NCBI RefSeq assembly: GCF_916618955.1
Contig: NZ_OU745390.1
Location: forward strand, 1,922,001 to 1,986,000
Source: Pseudomonas sp. Marseille-Q3773
Lineage (GTDB): Bacteria > Pseudomonadota > Gammaproteobacteria > Pseudomonadales > Pseudomonadaceae
DNA: 64,000 nt
Direction: 5' to 3'
Under the pieces are notes generated by a model that was given only the letters and a program-made list of their open reading frames with translations, was not told the origin of the DNA and did not search any database. The number at the start of each line of letters is the position of its first letter. Within the stretch, counting starts at the first letter, position 1. The position numbers and the translations under genes were made by a program. This document shows, piece after piece, positions 27,664-35,879 of this stretch.

Positions 27664-28806
27664 ATGCCTTTCCCCCGCCTGGCCGCACTTGCCGCTGCCC
27701 TCTCCCTCAGTCTTGGCTACAGCACCGCCGAGGCCGACGACCAATTGCAGGCCAAGGTCGACCGGATCATTCGGCCACTGATGCAGGAACAAGGCATTGC
27801 CGGCATGGCCGTGGCAATCTATGCCCACGACCACGCCCACTACTTCAGCTATGGCGTGGCCAGCAAGGCCGACAATGTGCCGGTCAGCCGCGACACGCTG
27901 TTCGAGATCGGTTCGCTGAGCAAGACCTACACCGCCAACCTGGTCGCGCTGGCCAGCGCCGAGGGCGCGCTGAACCTCGCCGCACCGGCCAAGCGCTATC
28001 ACCCGGCCCTGGCCGGGGCCCCCATCGGCGAGGCGAGCGTCCTGGACTTGGGCGCCTACAGCGCTGACTGCCTGCCGTTGCAGTTTCCGGATGCGGTGCA
28101 GACACCCCAGCAGGTGGTCGATTTCTTCCGCCACTGGCAACCCCGCGCCGAACCTGGCACCCAGCGTTGCTACTCCAACCCCAGCCTGGGTCTGTTCGGG
28201 GACCTGGCCGCGCGGGCCCGGCACCAGCCATTTGCCACGCTGATGAGCGAGGGCCTGCTGGCGAAAATGGGCCTGCAGAACACTTACCTGCAGGTTCCGG
28301 CCGACGTCCAGGGGCTGTATGCCCAGGGCTACGACGCCAACGACCAGCCCGTGCGGGTCGGCCCCGGCCCGTACGCAGACGAGGCTTACGGCATCAAGAC
28401 CAGCGCCAGCGACCTGCTGCGCTATGTGCGCCTGCACATGCAGCCGGACGGCCTGCCTGCCGCCCTGGTGCAAGCGACAACCATCACCCGGCAGGGTTAC
28501 TTCCAGGTTGGCGCCATGACTCAAGGCCTGGGCTGGGAGCGTTACCCGTATCCGGTCACGCTGGATACCCTGGTCGACGGCAACAGCCCGCGGCTCATCC
28601 GTGAACCGCAGGCGACCACGCGCTTGCAACCTGCCCTGCCCGCGCTCGCGGCCGCCTGGTACAACAAGACCGGCTCGACCAATGGCTTCGGTGCCTACGC
28701 CGCTTTCGTGCCCGCCGAACAACTGGCCGTGGTGCTGCTGGCCAACCGCAACTACCCGAACGAAGCCCGCGTACGCGCCGCCTTTGAAATACTTTCCGGG
28801 CTTTAG
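27664..28806 (+). CDS. ampC: Class C beta-lactamase
   Basis: 380 residues with a signal peptide (FPRLAALAAALSLSLGYSTAEA), so periplasmic. All three serine beta-lactamase motifs are present: Ser84-x-x-Lys87 (SLSK), Tyr170-Ser-Asn172 (YSN) and Lys335-Thr-Gly (KTG). The length and motif spacing fit AmpC cephalosporinases. The usual divergent ampR regulator is not adjacent: the neighbour is a carrier gene. Expression control is therefore not visible here. AAGGA precedes the ATG. Confidence 0.95.
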   Translation: MPFPRLAALAAALSLSLGYSTAEADDQLQAKVDRIIRPLMQEQGIAGMAVAIYAHDHAHYFSYGVASKADNVPVSRDTLFEIGSLSKTYTANLVALASAEGALNLAAPAKRYHPALAGAPIGEASVLDLGAYSADCLPLQFPDAVQTPQQVVDFFRHWQPRAEPGTQRCYSNPSLGLFGDLAARARHQPFATLMSEGLLAKMGLQNTYLQVPADVQGLYAQGYDANDQPVRVGPGPYADEAYGIKTSASDLLRYVRLHMQPDGLPAALVQATTITRQGYFQVGAMTQGLGWERYPYPVTLDTLVDGNSPRLIREPQATTRLQPALPALAAAWYNKTGSTNGFGAYAAFVPAEQLAVVLLANRNYPNEARVRAAFEILSGL

Positions 28807-28871
28807 TAGCGGCTGCGATTGTCAGACAAAACGACACGATGTAGTGAGGAAAAATATTCACTACAAAATGG

Positions 28872-28901
28872 TTGACGCCGTTCATCGCCCTTGGGCATGA
28901 T
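28872..28901 (+). promoter_or_regulatory. Sigma-70 type promoter of the structured leader
   Basis: TTGACG at 28872-28877 and CATGAT at 28896-28901 with an 18-bp spacer. Transcription would begin near 28908, leaving a leader of about 200 nt before the gene at 29107. Confidence 0.5.
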
Positions 28902-28907
28902 GAAGCC

Positions 28908-29106
28908 GTCTCCCTGATCGGGAGCGGTGGCAAGGGTGTTCCAGACGGCCTGCGCGGTAACGCAGGCCGTCCGTGGAGAGGGAAACTGTCCAAAAGGCAG
29001 CGTGAGAAAGCCCCTGTTGCGATGCTGCTGTAGCAGCCTTGGTAGTGCGCTACACCGTGGTAGCGCCAACTGTGAAAAATCACTACGACTGGGTAATGGG
29101 GGCTTT
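28908..29106 (+). ncRNA. Candidate structured leader RNA or small RNA, unidentified
   Basis: The stretch between ampC and the gene at 29107 contains several stable hairpins. These are CTCCC-TGATC-GGGAG (28910-28924), a perfect 11-bp stem GACGGCCTGCG/CGCAGGCCGTC with loop CGGTAA (28944-28971), and GCGCTAC/GTAGCGC (29047-29066). It has several GGA motifs and no T-run terminator, so it is more likely a 5' leader than a free sRNA. I compared it from memory with common riboswitch cores and found no match. This is inference from structure. Confidence 0.45.
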
Positions 29107-29439
29107 ATGATGAACCTGAACAACAATCCGACTATCGACCAATTGGCTCAGCTGTTCGCCGTACGCAAGGACAGCCTTGACGACCACCTGCTGTGGGTCA
29201 GCCAGACCGGTGAAGTGCGCCTGGACCGCCTGCCACCGAACACGGTCGAAGATGAATTCGAAGAGCACCTGCCCAGCATGCGTGCGCGCTTCAAGGTCTA
29301 CCGCCGTGGCCAAGGCTACGTCGGCAAGAAGGCCGCCGCCGACACCGAGTTCGTCGGCCGTGTCCTGCAGACCCTGCAACAGGAATGGCCCGCTGCCCGT
29401 GAGCAGCAGGCCGTGAAGGTGATCGAACCAATCAATTGA
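29107..29439 (+). CDS. Conserved hypothetical protein, 110 residues
   Basis: Soluble protein without a signal peptide, MMNLNNNPTIDQLAQLF at the start. It contains HLLWVSQTGEVRLDRLPPN, a charged helical middle and KVYRRGQGYVGKKAAAD. Two ATG codons are adjacent (29107 and 29110), and the GGGGG run 4-8 bp upstream is the only ribosome-binding site. Family not recognised. It lies behind a hairpin-rich leader and ends in a strong terminator, so it forms its own transcription unit. Confidence 0.82.
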   Translation: MMNLNNNPTIDQLAQLFAVRKDSLDDHLLWVSQTGEVRLDRLPPNTVEDEFEEHLPSMRARFKVYRRGQGYVGKKAAADTEFVGRVLQTLQQEWPAAREQQAVKVIEPIN

Positions 29440-29459
29440 GGGTTCGCACCCTGCTTTGA

Positions 29460-29486
29460 GCCCGGCCTGCACAGGCCGGGCTTTTT
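29460..29486 (+). terminator. Intrinsic terminator
   Basis: Stem GCCCGGCCT / AGGCCGGGC with loop GCAC followed by TTTTT. It ends the transcript of the gene at 29107. The last T is also the stop-side end of the convergent gene at 29486. Confidence 0.9.
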
Positions 29487-29797
29487 CATGCCTGGCGCCG
29501 ACGCTTGCGGGTTTCCGGCAGCGGCAAGGCGCCGGTGGCCATGGCCCGGGCGCGGTTCACGCCCCAGACCAACGCACGGGTCATGGTCTCGCCCGGCCGT
29601 GCAGGGTAATACTCCTCCAGCAATGCCCGCCCGTCCCGGCCATACAAACCCAGGAACAGCTGGGTCGCCCCCAGGCGCGACAGGCGCACCTGCACATCCA
29701 GCGTGGTGCCATCACTGAGCGCTTCATCATGGCAGCGGCTATGCAGCTGGGCATCGGCCCACTGCCAATAGGTCTCTTCCCTGACTCGCATGAGCAT
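29486..29797 (-). CDS. Conserved hypothetical protein, 103 residues
   Basis: Starts at 29797 with GGAGG 5 bp upstream. Beta-rich middle (LDVQVRLSRLGATQLFLGLYGRDGRALLEEYYP) and a very basic C-terminus (ETRKRRRQA). No signal peptide or known domain seen. It is convergent with the gene at 29107. Confidence 0.75.
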   Translation of the reverse strand: MLMRVREETYWQWADAQLHSRCHDEALSDGTTLDVQVRLSRLGATQLFLGLYGRDGRALLEEYYPARPGETMTRALVWGVNRARAMATGALPLPETRKRRRQA

Positions 29798-29901
29798 TCA
29801 ATCCTCCGTTACAGGAATGCCACGTCAGGAAACCACAGCCTTGGCAATCCGGCGAGCGCTACCCGGCAATGCCATGAGGCGGATCAACGAATTGCAACAA
29901 A

Positions 29902-29923
29902 AACCCCGCCGTTCGGCGGGGTT
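29902..29923 (-). terminator. Intrinsic terminator of the gene at 29938
   Basis: AACCCCGCC-GTTC-GGCGGGGTT with an A-run on its left side on the plus strand. Read on the minus strand it is a GC-rich stem followed by T residues, placed 15 bp past the stop of the small gene at 29938-30126. Confidence 0.85.
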
Positions 29924-29937
29924 GAGCTTAAGCGGGA

Positions 29938-30126
29938 TCATTTTTTCAGCGGCACCCGCGGCATGAAGCGACCTTTCTTGCTGCGCTGCAGGTGTGCTGG
30001 CTGGAGCTGTTCGGAATCATCCAGCGTCATGTGGGCGAACCCCAGGCGGAATGCCGCCTGGCCGCAACGCACCTGGCTGTTGATCGGGAACGCGTCGTTC
30101 AGGTCTTCGAAAAAGGATTCGCTCAT
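29938..30126 (-). CDS. Small hypothetical protein, 62 residues
   Basis: MSESFFEDLNDAFPINSQVR start with GGGAGA upstream, and a terminator just behind it. Soluble, with a basic end (RSKKGRFMPRVPLKK). Length and codon use fit a real gene. No family recognised. Confidence 0.7.
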   Translation of the reverse strand: MSESFFEDLNDAFPINSQVRCGQAAFRLGFAHMTLDDSEQLQPAHLQRSKKGRFMPRVPLKK

Positions 30127-30265
30127 GCCCTGTCTCCCTCCAGTGGCGGACGCGCCGACAACCAGAAGGGTTGCCCAGGTAAACGCGCCCAGTGAAAGTG
30201 AGACTAGCTGGTCATTTGCAGACCGCCCGGACTGCAACTCCGCACCCGACCAGCGGCCGGGCGCC

Positions 30266-30586
30266 CTACTTCAGGCGCACCGCCGTGCCGGTGGCAAATA
30301 CCACGACCATGCCGCCCTGTACCGACGGCATGCTGATCTCGAAATCCACCCCCACTACCGCATCGGCTTGCAACTGGCGTGCCCGCGCTTTCAGTTCTTC
30401 GGTGGCCTGTTCCCGGGCCTCGCGCAATGCGCTTTCCAGGGTTTGCGAACGGCCGCCGAAAAAATCGCGGAAACGTGCGAAGAAATCGCGCACGAAATTG
30501 ATGCCCTGCACCGATTCGGAGCTGACTACGCCGAGGTATTCGGCAATCGGGCGGCCTTCGAGCTGGCTGGTGGTGGAAATGATCAT
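30266..30586 (-). CDS. YbjQ/UPF0145 family protein
   Basis: 106 residues starting MIISTTSQLEGRPIAEYLGVV, the family signature, with GGAG 7 bp upstream (this decides the start over one 24 bp earlier). The motif SALREAREQATEELKARARQLQADAVVGVDFE is typical of the YbjQ pentamer-forming, putative heavy-metal-binding proteins. Cytoplasmic; function unresolved in the family. Confidence 0.92.
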   Translation of the reverse strand: MIISTTSQLEGRPIAEYLGVVSSESVQGINFVRDFFARFRDFFGGRSQTLESALREAREQATEELKARARQLQADAVVGVDFEISMPSVQGGMVVVFATGTAVRLK

Positions 30587-30645
30587 GGGTGCACTCCATT
30601 GGCCTGGCAAAAGAGACCGATTCTAACAGCCCCCAGCGCCGCACT

Positions 30646-31530
30646 TCATGCATTGACCGCGCGCAAGCGCTGGCCGATGCGCGCGCCGAACACGTTCACC
30701 AGCAGCCCCGCCATCACCAGCAAGGCGCCCCAGCCTTGGGTTGCGCTCAGGCGCTCGCCCAGCAACAAGGCCGACGAGCTCAGGCCAATGACCGGCACCA
30801 ACAGCGAAAATGGCGCTACCTTGCCGGCCGGGTGGCGCGACAGCAGCTTGCTCCACAGGCTGTAGCCCAGCATGGTGGCGACAAACGCCAGGTAGGCCAG
30901 GGCCAATACCGAACTCCAGCTGATATTCGCCAGTGCATGACCGATGCGCTCCGGCCCCTCCAGCCACCAGGACAAGGCCAGGAACGGCAGCGGCGGGATC
31001 AACCCTCCCCAGATCACCAGGGCCACCAGGTCAACCGAACCAAAGCGCCGGGTGATGATGTTGCCCAGCCCCCACATGGCGCCGCCGCACAGGGTCAGCA
31101 CCAGCGCCAGCATCGGCACATGGCCGCCGTCTTCGCTGCCGATCAGCGCCAGGCCACTGGCCGCCACCAGCAGCCCCAGCACGCTGGCCAGGCGCAGCCG
31201 CTCGCCGAGGAACAGCGCGGCAAAACCTAGGGTGAAGAAAGCCTGCGACTGCAGGATCAGCGAGGCCAGCCCTGGTGGCATGCCGCTGTACATGGCCTGG
31301 AACAGGAAGGCGAACTGGCCGAGGGAAATGGTCGCACCGTAGGCGACCAGCCAGCGCCACGGCAACTGCGGCCGTTTGACCAGCAGAATCGCCGGGAACG
31401 CCACCAGCAGGAAGCGCAGTGCCCCCAGCAGCATCGGTGGCAAGCCATCGAGGCCAACCTTGATGACCACGAAGTTGACTCCCCACGCGACGATCACCAC
31501 CAGGGCGATCAGCAGGTCCTTGAGCGGCAT
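30646..31530 (-). CDS. eamA: EamA-family (DMT) exporter
   Basis: 294 residues with ten hydrophobic segments and two EamA repeats (about 1-140 and 150-290). It resembles E. coli EamA, an exporter of O-acetylserine and cysteine pathway metabolites, in segments such as WGVNFVVIKVGLDGLPPMLLGALRF and LLVPVIGLSSSALLLGERLS. AAGGATACC precedes the ATG. Divergent from the NCS1 permease. Substrate assignment is inference from similarity. Confidence 0.85.
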   Translation of the reverse strand: MPLKDLLIALVVIVAWGVNFVVIKVGLDGLPPMLLGALRFLLVAFPAILLVKRPQLPWRWLVAYGATISLGQFAFLFQAMYSGMPPGLASLILQSQAFFTLGFAALFLGERLRLASVLGLLVAASGLALIGSEDGGHVPMLALVLTLCGGAMWGLGNIITRRFGSVDLVALVIWGGLIPPLPFLALSWWLEGPERIGHALANISWSSVLALAYLAFVATMLGYSLWSKLLSRHPAGKVAPFSLLVPVIGLSSSALLLGERLSATQGWGALLVMAGLLVNVFGARIGQRLRAVNA

Positions 31531-31671
31531 TGCGGTATCCTTTTTTCAAGCGTTCTAGACATATTTCGTTACAGCATAAGGCTATTCCTCGTTCGGTAAC
31601 CAGCACAGTTGCCGCCCATCCTTACGCAACAGTGCACTGTTTCGCCTGTGGTAACTTCACTTGACCCTACT

Positions 31672-31681
31672 TGTATATACA
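31672..31681. promoter_or_regulatory. Palindrome TGTATATACA, GntR-type operator candidate
   Basis: CTTGTATATACATG contains a perfect 10-bp dyad 84 bp upstream of the NCS1 permease start. GntR/HutC-type operators often have this form (TTGTAT-ATACAA). No GntR gene with a matching role is adjacent. Weak evidence. Confidence 0.3.
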
Positions 31682-31764
31682 TGCTCACATGCTGGCGAAG
31701 TCATCCGCCTCGCGTGCCGCGATGACTGACTCGCCAAGACAAATACAATGAAGCGGAGCAGCGT

Positions 31765-33162
31765 ATGTCCAGCAAACCCGTGATCGAGCGGCGCTCGATC
31801 GACTACATACCCGAAACCGAGCGCCATGGACGCGTGTACAGCCAGTTCACCCTGTGGCTGGGTGCCAACCTGCAGATCACTGCCATCGTCACCGGCGCAC
31901 TGGCCGTGGTGCTCGGAGGCGACGTGTTCTGGTCGCTGATCGGCCTGCTGCTCGGCCAGTTGATCGGCGGCGCGGTCATGGCCCTGCATGCCGCACAGGG
32001 CCCGCGCCTGGGGCTGCCGCAGATGATTTCCAGCCGCGTTCAGTTCGGGGTCTATGGTGCGGCCATACCGATGGTGCTGGTATGCCTGATGTACCTGGGC
32101 TTCACTGCCACCGGCACGGTGCTCTCCGGGCAGGCGATCGGCCAGTTGCTGAGCGTCAGCGACAGTACCGGTATCCTGATCTTCGCCAGCGTCATCGTGC
32201 TCGCCACTTTGGCCGGATACCGGGTCATCCACTGGATCGGCAGAGTCGCCAGTGTGCTGGGCATCATTGCCTTCGTCTACCTGTTCAGCCGTATCCTGAT
32301 GCTGGCTGACATCGGCCAGTTGCTCGACAACCGCCACTTCAGCTGGGCATCGTTCCTGCTCGCCGTCTCACTGGCGGCGTCCTGGCAGATCGCCTTCGGC
32401 CCCTATGTCGCCGACTACTCGCGCTACCTGCCAAGCAGCACCTCACCACTCAAGACCTTCCTCGCCGCAGGCCTGGGCTCGGTGATCGGCGCCCAGGCGT
32501 CAATGGTTCTCGGCGTGTTCGCCGTCGCCATTGCCGGTGGCCAGTTCTCCGGTCGCGAAGTGGCCTACATCGTAGGCCTGGGCGGGGCCGGCGGCACCGC
32601 AGCGCTGCTGTATTTCTGCATCGCCTTTGGCAAGGTGACCATCTCGACGCTCAATTCCTACGGCAGTTTCATGTGCATTGCCACCATCATCAGCGGCTTC
32701 CGTGGCCACCTGGTGGTCAGCCGCGCACAACGCCTGTTGTTCGTACTGGCTATCGTCGGTGCGGCCACCTTGCTGGCCCTGCTTGGCCAGCATTCGTTTC
32801 TCGGCGCGTTCAAGTCGTTCATCCTGTTCCTGTTGACGTTCTTCGTGCCATGGAGTGCAGTCAACCTGGTCGACTACTACTTCATCACCAAGGAGCGCTA
32901 CGACATCCCTGCCCTCGCCGACCCGCAGGGCCGCTATGGCCGCTGGAACTGGCCCGGGATCTTCGTCTACACCGTGGGCGTGCTGATCCAGATGCCGTTC
33001 ATCGACACCAAGCTGTACACCGGGCCGCTGGTCGAGCACCTGGGCGGTGTGGATGTATCGTGGATGATCGGCCTGGTAGTGCCGAGCGTGCTCTATTACC
33101 TGGTGGCGCGTAAGCGGGCCCACGATGTGCCGGTGTCGATGATCGCGCCTGACGCCCGCTGA
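31765..33162 (+). CDS. NCS1-family purine/cytosine permease
   Basis: 465 residues with about twelve hydrophobic segments. The first contains FTLWLGANLQITAIVTGALAVVLGG and later GPRLGLPQMISSRVQFGVYGA, both NCS1 signature regions (CodB/Fcy2 type). It imports nucleobases or related heterocycles with a cation. No metabolic partner gene is adjacent, so the substrate is open. CGGAG precedes the ATG. Confidence 0.92.
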   Translation: MSSKPVIERRSIDYIPETERHGRVYSQFTLWLGANLQITAIVTGALAVVLGGDVFWSLIGLLLGQLIGGAVMALHAAQGPRLGLPQMISSRVQFGVYGAAIPMVLVCLMYLGFTATGTVLSGQAIGQLLSVSDSTGILIFASVIVLATLAGYRVIHWIGRVASVLGIIAFVYLFSRILMLADIGQLLDNRHFSWASFLLAVSLAASWQIAFGPYVADYSRYLPSSTSPLKTFLAAGLGSVIGAQASMVLGVFAVAIAGGQFSGREVAYIVGLGGAGGTAALLYFCIAFGKVTISTLNSYGSFMCIATIISGFRGHLVVSRAQRLLFVLAIVGAATLLALLGQHSFLGAFKSFILFLLTFFVPWSAVNLVDYYFITKERYDIPALADPQGRYGRWNWPGIFVYTVGVLIQMPFIDTKLYTGPLVEHLGGVDVSWMIGLVVPSVLYYLVARKRAHDVPVSMIAPDAR

Positions 33163-33186
33163 GCCCCGCGCCAACCGCGCGGCAAC

Positions 33187-33225
33187 GTCCTGCCTCACAC
33201 TGCGAACACGGTGCGAGGGCAGGAC
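33187..33225. terminator. Strong hairpin downstream of the permease
   Basis: GTCCTGCC (33187-33194) pairs with GGCAGGAC (33218-33225), with the inner arms TCACAC and GTGCGA extending the stem past one mismatch. No T-run follows. A second hairpin GGTGATC/GATCACC lies at 33293-33311. Both sit between the convergent permease and azoR. Confidence 0.45.
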
Positions 33226-33391
33226 TGTGGCTGCTGCATCGTGGTTTTCCCGCCAGTGCCCGCTATGGCAACCCTGGCGAGGTGGATGCCGTGGTGATCT
33301 GGGTGATCACCCCGCCCATATTCTGAAGCACGCGCGGCCACAGCCCGCGACAGGGTCAGCGATGCGACCCTGGCAGGCTGCCTACCGGCGC

Positions 33392-34003
33392 TCAGGCCGC
33401 GGCAAACAGTTCGTTGGCTATCTGCGCCTGGGCAGCGTCGATCGCCTGGCTGCGTTGCTCTGGGCCGTAGGCCAAGCCATGGGCGCGAACGATTTCCAGG
33501 TCGGTGATACCGATGAAGCCGAGGAACACCTTGAGGAAGTCTTCATGCCCGGCAGCGGTCGCCTGGCCAGCGTGCAGGCCACCTGCAGTCGACACCAGCA
33601 CGACCTTCTTGTTGCCGCACAGGCCTTCCGGGCCGGCTTCGGTGTAGCGGAAGGTCTTGCCAGCGACGGCAACGCGGTCGATCCAGGCCTTGAGCTGGGT
33701 CGGCACGGTGAAGTTGTACATCGGCGCGCCGATCACCACGGCATCCGCCGCCAGGAACTCTTCCAGGGTTTCTGTGCTGAGCTTGGCCTCGAAGGCCTGG
33801 GCTGCATCGCGCACGTCTTCCGGGGTGCCCGCCGCTACCAAGGTGGCCGCAGAGAAGTGGGCGATGGCGTCGGCGGCCAGGTCGCGGTACACCACTTCCA
33901 CGCTAGGGTCGGCAGCTTTCCAGGCTTCGACCACTTCGCGGCTAAGTTGGCGGGAGGCGGAATTGTCGCCCAGGATGCTCGAATCGATATGCAACAGTTT
34001 CAT
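33392..34003 (-). CDS. azoR: FMN-dependent NADH-azoreductase
   Basis: 203 residues, start at 34003 with AGGAGAG upstream. Flavodoxin-like fold: [25 protein letters not shown] holds the FMN phosphate loop, [19 protein letters not shown] the FMN ring-binding motif, and STAGGLHAG a second contact. It reduces azo dyes and quinones with NADH and is thought to protect against quinone stress. Divergent from a LysR gene that probably controls it through the dyad at 34106. Confidence 0.95.
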   Translation of the reverse strand: MKLLHIDSSILGDNSASRQLSREVVEAWKAADPSVEVVYRDLAADAIAHFSAATLVAAGTPEDVRDAAQAFEAKLSTETLEEFLAADAVVIGAPMYNFTVPTQLKAWIDRVAVAGKTFRYTEAGPEGLCGNKKVVLVSTAGGLHAGQATAAGHEDFLKVFLGFIGITDLEIVRAHGLAYGPEQRSQAIDAAQAQIANELFAAA

Positions 34004-34105
34004 GGGACTCTCCTGTGAATGACGACCGCGACAGTGGGCGATCACGATGGGGAGAATCCTACCGAGGGAGCCAATGGCTGATAAGTCAGCAAAAATGCGT
34101 TAGTT

Positions 34106-34123
34106 TGTCCCACAGGTGGAACA
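34106..34123. promoter_or_regulatory. 18-bp dyad in the azoR/LysR divergent region
   Basis: TGTCCCAC-AG-GTGGAACA is an inverted repeat with one mismatch per arm pair. It lies 100 bp upstream of azoR and just before the LysR gene start, the usual place of a LysR recognition or activation site. Confidence 0.5.
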
Positions 34124-34135
34124 GTGAGACATACC

Positions 34136-35038
34136 ATGCAAGACCTCAACGACCTTTTTTATTTTGCCCGCGTAGTCGAGGCCGGCGGTTTCGCGGCCGC
34201 CGGGCGCCAGCTGGGCGTCCCCAAGTCGCGCCTGTCGCGGCGCATCGCCGAGCTCGAGGAGCGCCTGGGCACCCGCCTGCTGCAACGCACCACCCGGCAG
34301 CTGAAGCTCACCGCCGTGGGCGAGCGCTACCTGCACCACTGCCAGGCGATGCTGCTGGAGGCCGAAGCCGCCGACGAAGCGGTGGCCAGCATGAGCAGCG
34401 AGCCACGTGGGCGCTTGCGGGTGTCCTGCCCGGTGGCGTTGGCCCACGCGTTCCTGCCGGATGTGATCAGCCGCTTTCTCGAGCAATATCCGCTGGTGCA
34501 ACTGGACATGGTGCTGCTCAACCGCCGCGTCGACCTGATTTCCGAAGGCATCGACGTGGCCTTGCGGGTACGCGACCTGGGCGATGAAGACCCAGCCCTG
34601 GTCACCCGCCGCCTGCGCCAGGCACAGATGCAACTGGTTGCCGCGCCGGGTTTCGCCGACCACATCCGCGAACCCGCCGAACTGGCCTCGTTACCGGTGC
34701 TGGGCGCCGCCGAAGCGGACCGCCTGGTACACTTCCGCCTGTTCGGCCCCCACGGCAAACAGCAGGAAATTGCCCTGGAACCGAGGCTGGCCATCGATGA
34801 TTTCGTGGTACGTAATGCAGCCGTACGGGCAGGCCTCGGGTTTACCGCACTGCCCAGCATGTTCTGCGAAGAAGAACTGGAACGTGGCGAACTGGTGCGC
34901 CTGCTGCCGGACTGGTCGCTACCAGGCGGCTACCTGCAGGCGGTGTACCCGCACCGGCGGGGTCTGCTGCCGGCGGTACGGGTATGGATCGACCACCTGG
35001 CGGCGTCATTCGAGGCCTGTGGAGAACGGTATGTCTGA
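34136..35038 (+). CDS. LysR-family transcriptional regulator
   Basis: 300 residues from ATG 34136; an alternative GTG at 34124 adds four residues and cannot be excluded. The winged helix-turn-helix is near 1-60 (LNDLFYFARVVEAGGFAAAGRQLGVPKSRLSRRIAELEERLG). The effector domain follows, with VALRVRDLGDEDPALVTRRLRQ and LASLPVLGA. It resembles regulators paired with quinone reductases or azoreductases. It probably activates azoR and represses itself. Confidence 0.92.
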   Translation: MQDLNDLFYFARVVEAGGFAAAGRQLGVPKSRLSRRIAELEERLGTRLLQRTTRQLKLTAVGERYLHHCQAMLLEAEAADEAVASMSSEPRGRLRVSCPVALAHAFLPDVISRFLEQYPLVQLDMVLLNRRVDLISEGIDVALRVRDLGDEDPALVTRRLRQAQMQLVAAPGFADHIREPAELASLPVLGAAEADRLVHFRLFGPHGKQQEIALEPRLAIDDFVVRNAAVRAGLGFTALPSMFCEEELERGELVRLLPDWSLPGGYLQAVYPHRRGLLPAVRVWIDHLAASFEACGERYV

Positions 35039-35390
35039 GCGAAGTCTGAGCGAAGCCCAGGTGGCGGCGTTCTGCCTGAGCCTGCCAGGGGCACGGGAAG
35101 ACTACAAATGGGGCGGCATCCGGGTGTTCTCGGTGGCGGGCAACAAGATGTTCGCGGTGCTTGACCTGGCGGGCGCTGGGTTGTCGTTCAAAGTGGCCGA
35201 CGAGCTGTTTCTCGGCTATTGCGACCGCCCGGGGGTGCGGCCTGCGCCGTATCTGGCACGGGCGCGGTGGATCAGCATGACGCCGCCCTACCCGATGGCA
35301 CGCGAGGAGCTGTGTGATTTGCTGCAGCGCTCGCACCAGCTGGTGGTGCGGCGCCTGCCCAAGCGGCTGCAGGTGGGGTTGGTGTTGTGA
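35031..35390 (+). CDS. MmcQ/YjbR-family protein
   Basis: 119 residues starting within the last codons of the LysR gene (8-bp overlap), so the two are translationally coupled. EDYKWGGIRVFSVAGNKMFAVLD and LSFKVADELFLGYCDRPGVRPAPYLARARWI match the MmcQ/YjbR fold (DNA-binding-like alpha/beta). Function in the family unknown. Confidence 0.88.
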   Translation: MSERSLSEAQVAAFCLSLPGAREDYKWGGIRVFSVAGNKMFAVLDLAGAGLSFKVADELFLGYCDRPGVRPAPYLARARWISMTPPYPMAREELCDLLQRSHQLVVRRLPKRLQVGLVL

Positions 35391-35392
35391 TC

Positions 35393-35449
35393 CCTCTTCG
35401 TCGGCTTTGCGGCTTCACCTGAAACAGCAGCAGGTCACCCGCGAAGAGG
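35393..35449. repeat. Imperfect inverted repeat between convergent genes (degenerate REP)
   Basis: CCTCTTCG (35393-35400) pairs with CGAAGAGG (35442-35449), and inside it ACCTG pairs with CAGGT. TCTTCG and CCGCGAAGAGG match parts of the REP consensus, so it looks like a decayed REP pair at the ends of the MmcQ and DUF1294 genes. Confidence 0.5.
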
Positions 35450-35465
35450 TCGGCACAGTCATGGA

Positions 35466-35879
35466 TCAACCAACCGCCAGATAACGCCCGCCGAGAAACA
35501 GCCAGTCCGCCCAGAACACCTGATGCAGCAGTACGATTCCCCAGCACACCAGCTGATACGAGACCTTGCGCGTCTTGTGCCGAAACAGCTGCTGCGCCAG
35601 CAGTGCCCCCGGCCAGCCACCCAGCAGCTCACTGGCATGCAGCACCTTTTCCGGCGTACGCCAGGCCAGGCTGCGCGCCTGCTGTTTATCCTGCCAGTAC
35701 AGCAGCAGGCTGATCAGGCTCGCCGCCGGGTACAGCGCCAGCAGCCACCAGGCCTGGTCGAGCCAGGCCATGCGCGCCACCCCCAGGCCTGGCAACAGGC
35801 ACAGCAGGCCCAACAGCAGCAGCTTCAGGCGTACGTTACGTACGCCCGACGGCGCTACGGCCCTGGTTGCCTCAGCCAT
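35466..35879 (-). CDS. DUF1294-family membrane protein
   Basis: 137 residues, small inner-membrane protein. Hydrophobic segments lie near 18-36, 45-60 and 105-125. The family motif is clear: [20 protein letters not shown], then [30 protein letters not shown]. It starts inside the last codons of uppP (8-bp overlap), so the two are probably cotranscribed. Function unknown. Confidence 0.9.
   Translation of the reverse strand: MAEATRAVAPSGVRNVRLKLLLLGLLCLLPGLGVARMAWLDQAWWLLALYPAASLISLLLYWQDKQQARSLAWRTPEKVLHASELLGGWPGALLAQQLFRHKTRKVSYQLVCWGIVLLHQVFWADWLFLGGRYLAVG

Noticed and set aside
27544..28722. Extension of the BASS carrier frame to 723 codons
   Set aside because: The extra part is the antisense of ampC; the family N-terminus begins at 27543.
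28927..29106. In-frame extension of the 110-residue protein to a GTG at 28927
   Set aside because: The extra 60 residues coincide with the hairpin-rich leader and have no protein-like pattern. Two ATG codons at 29107 fit better.
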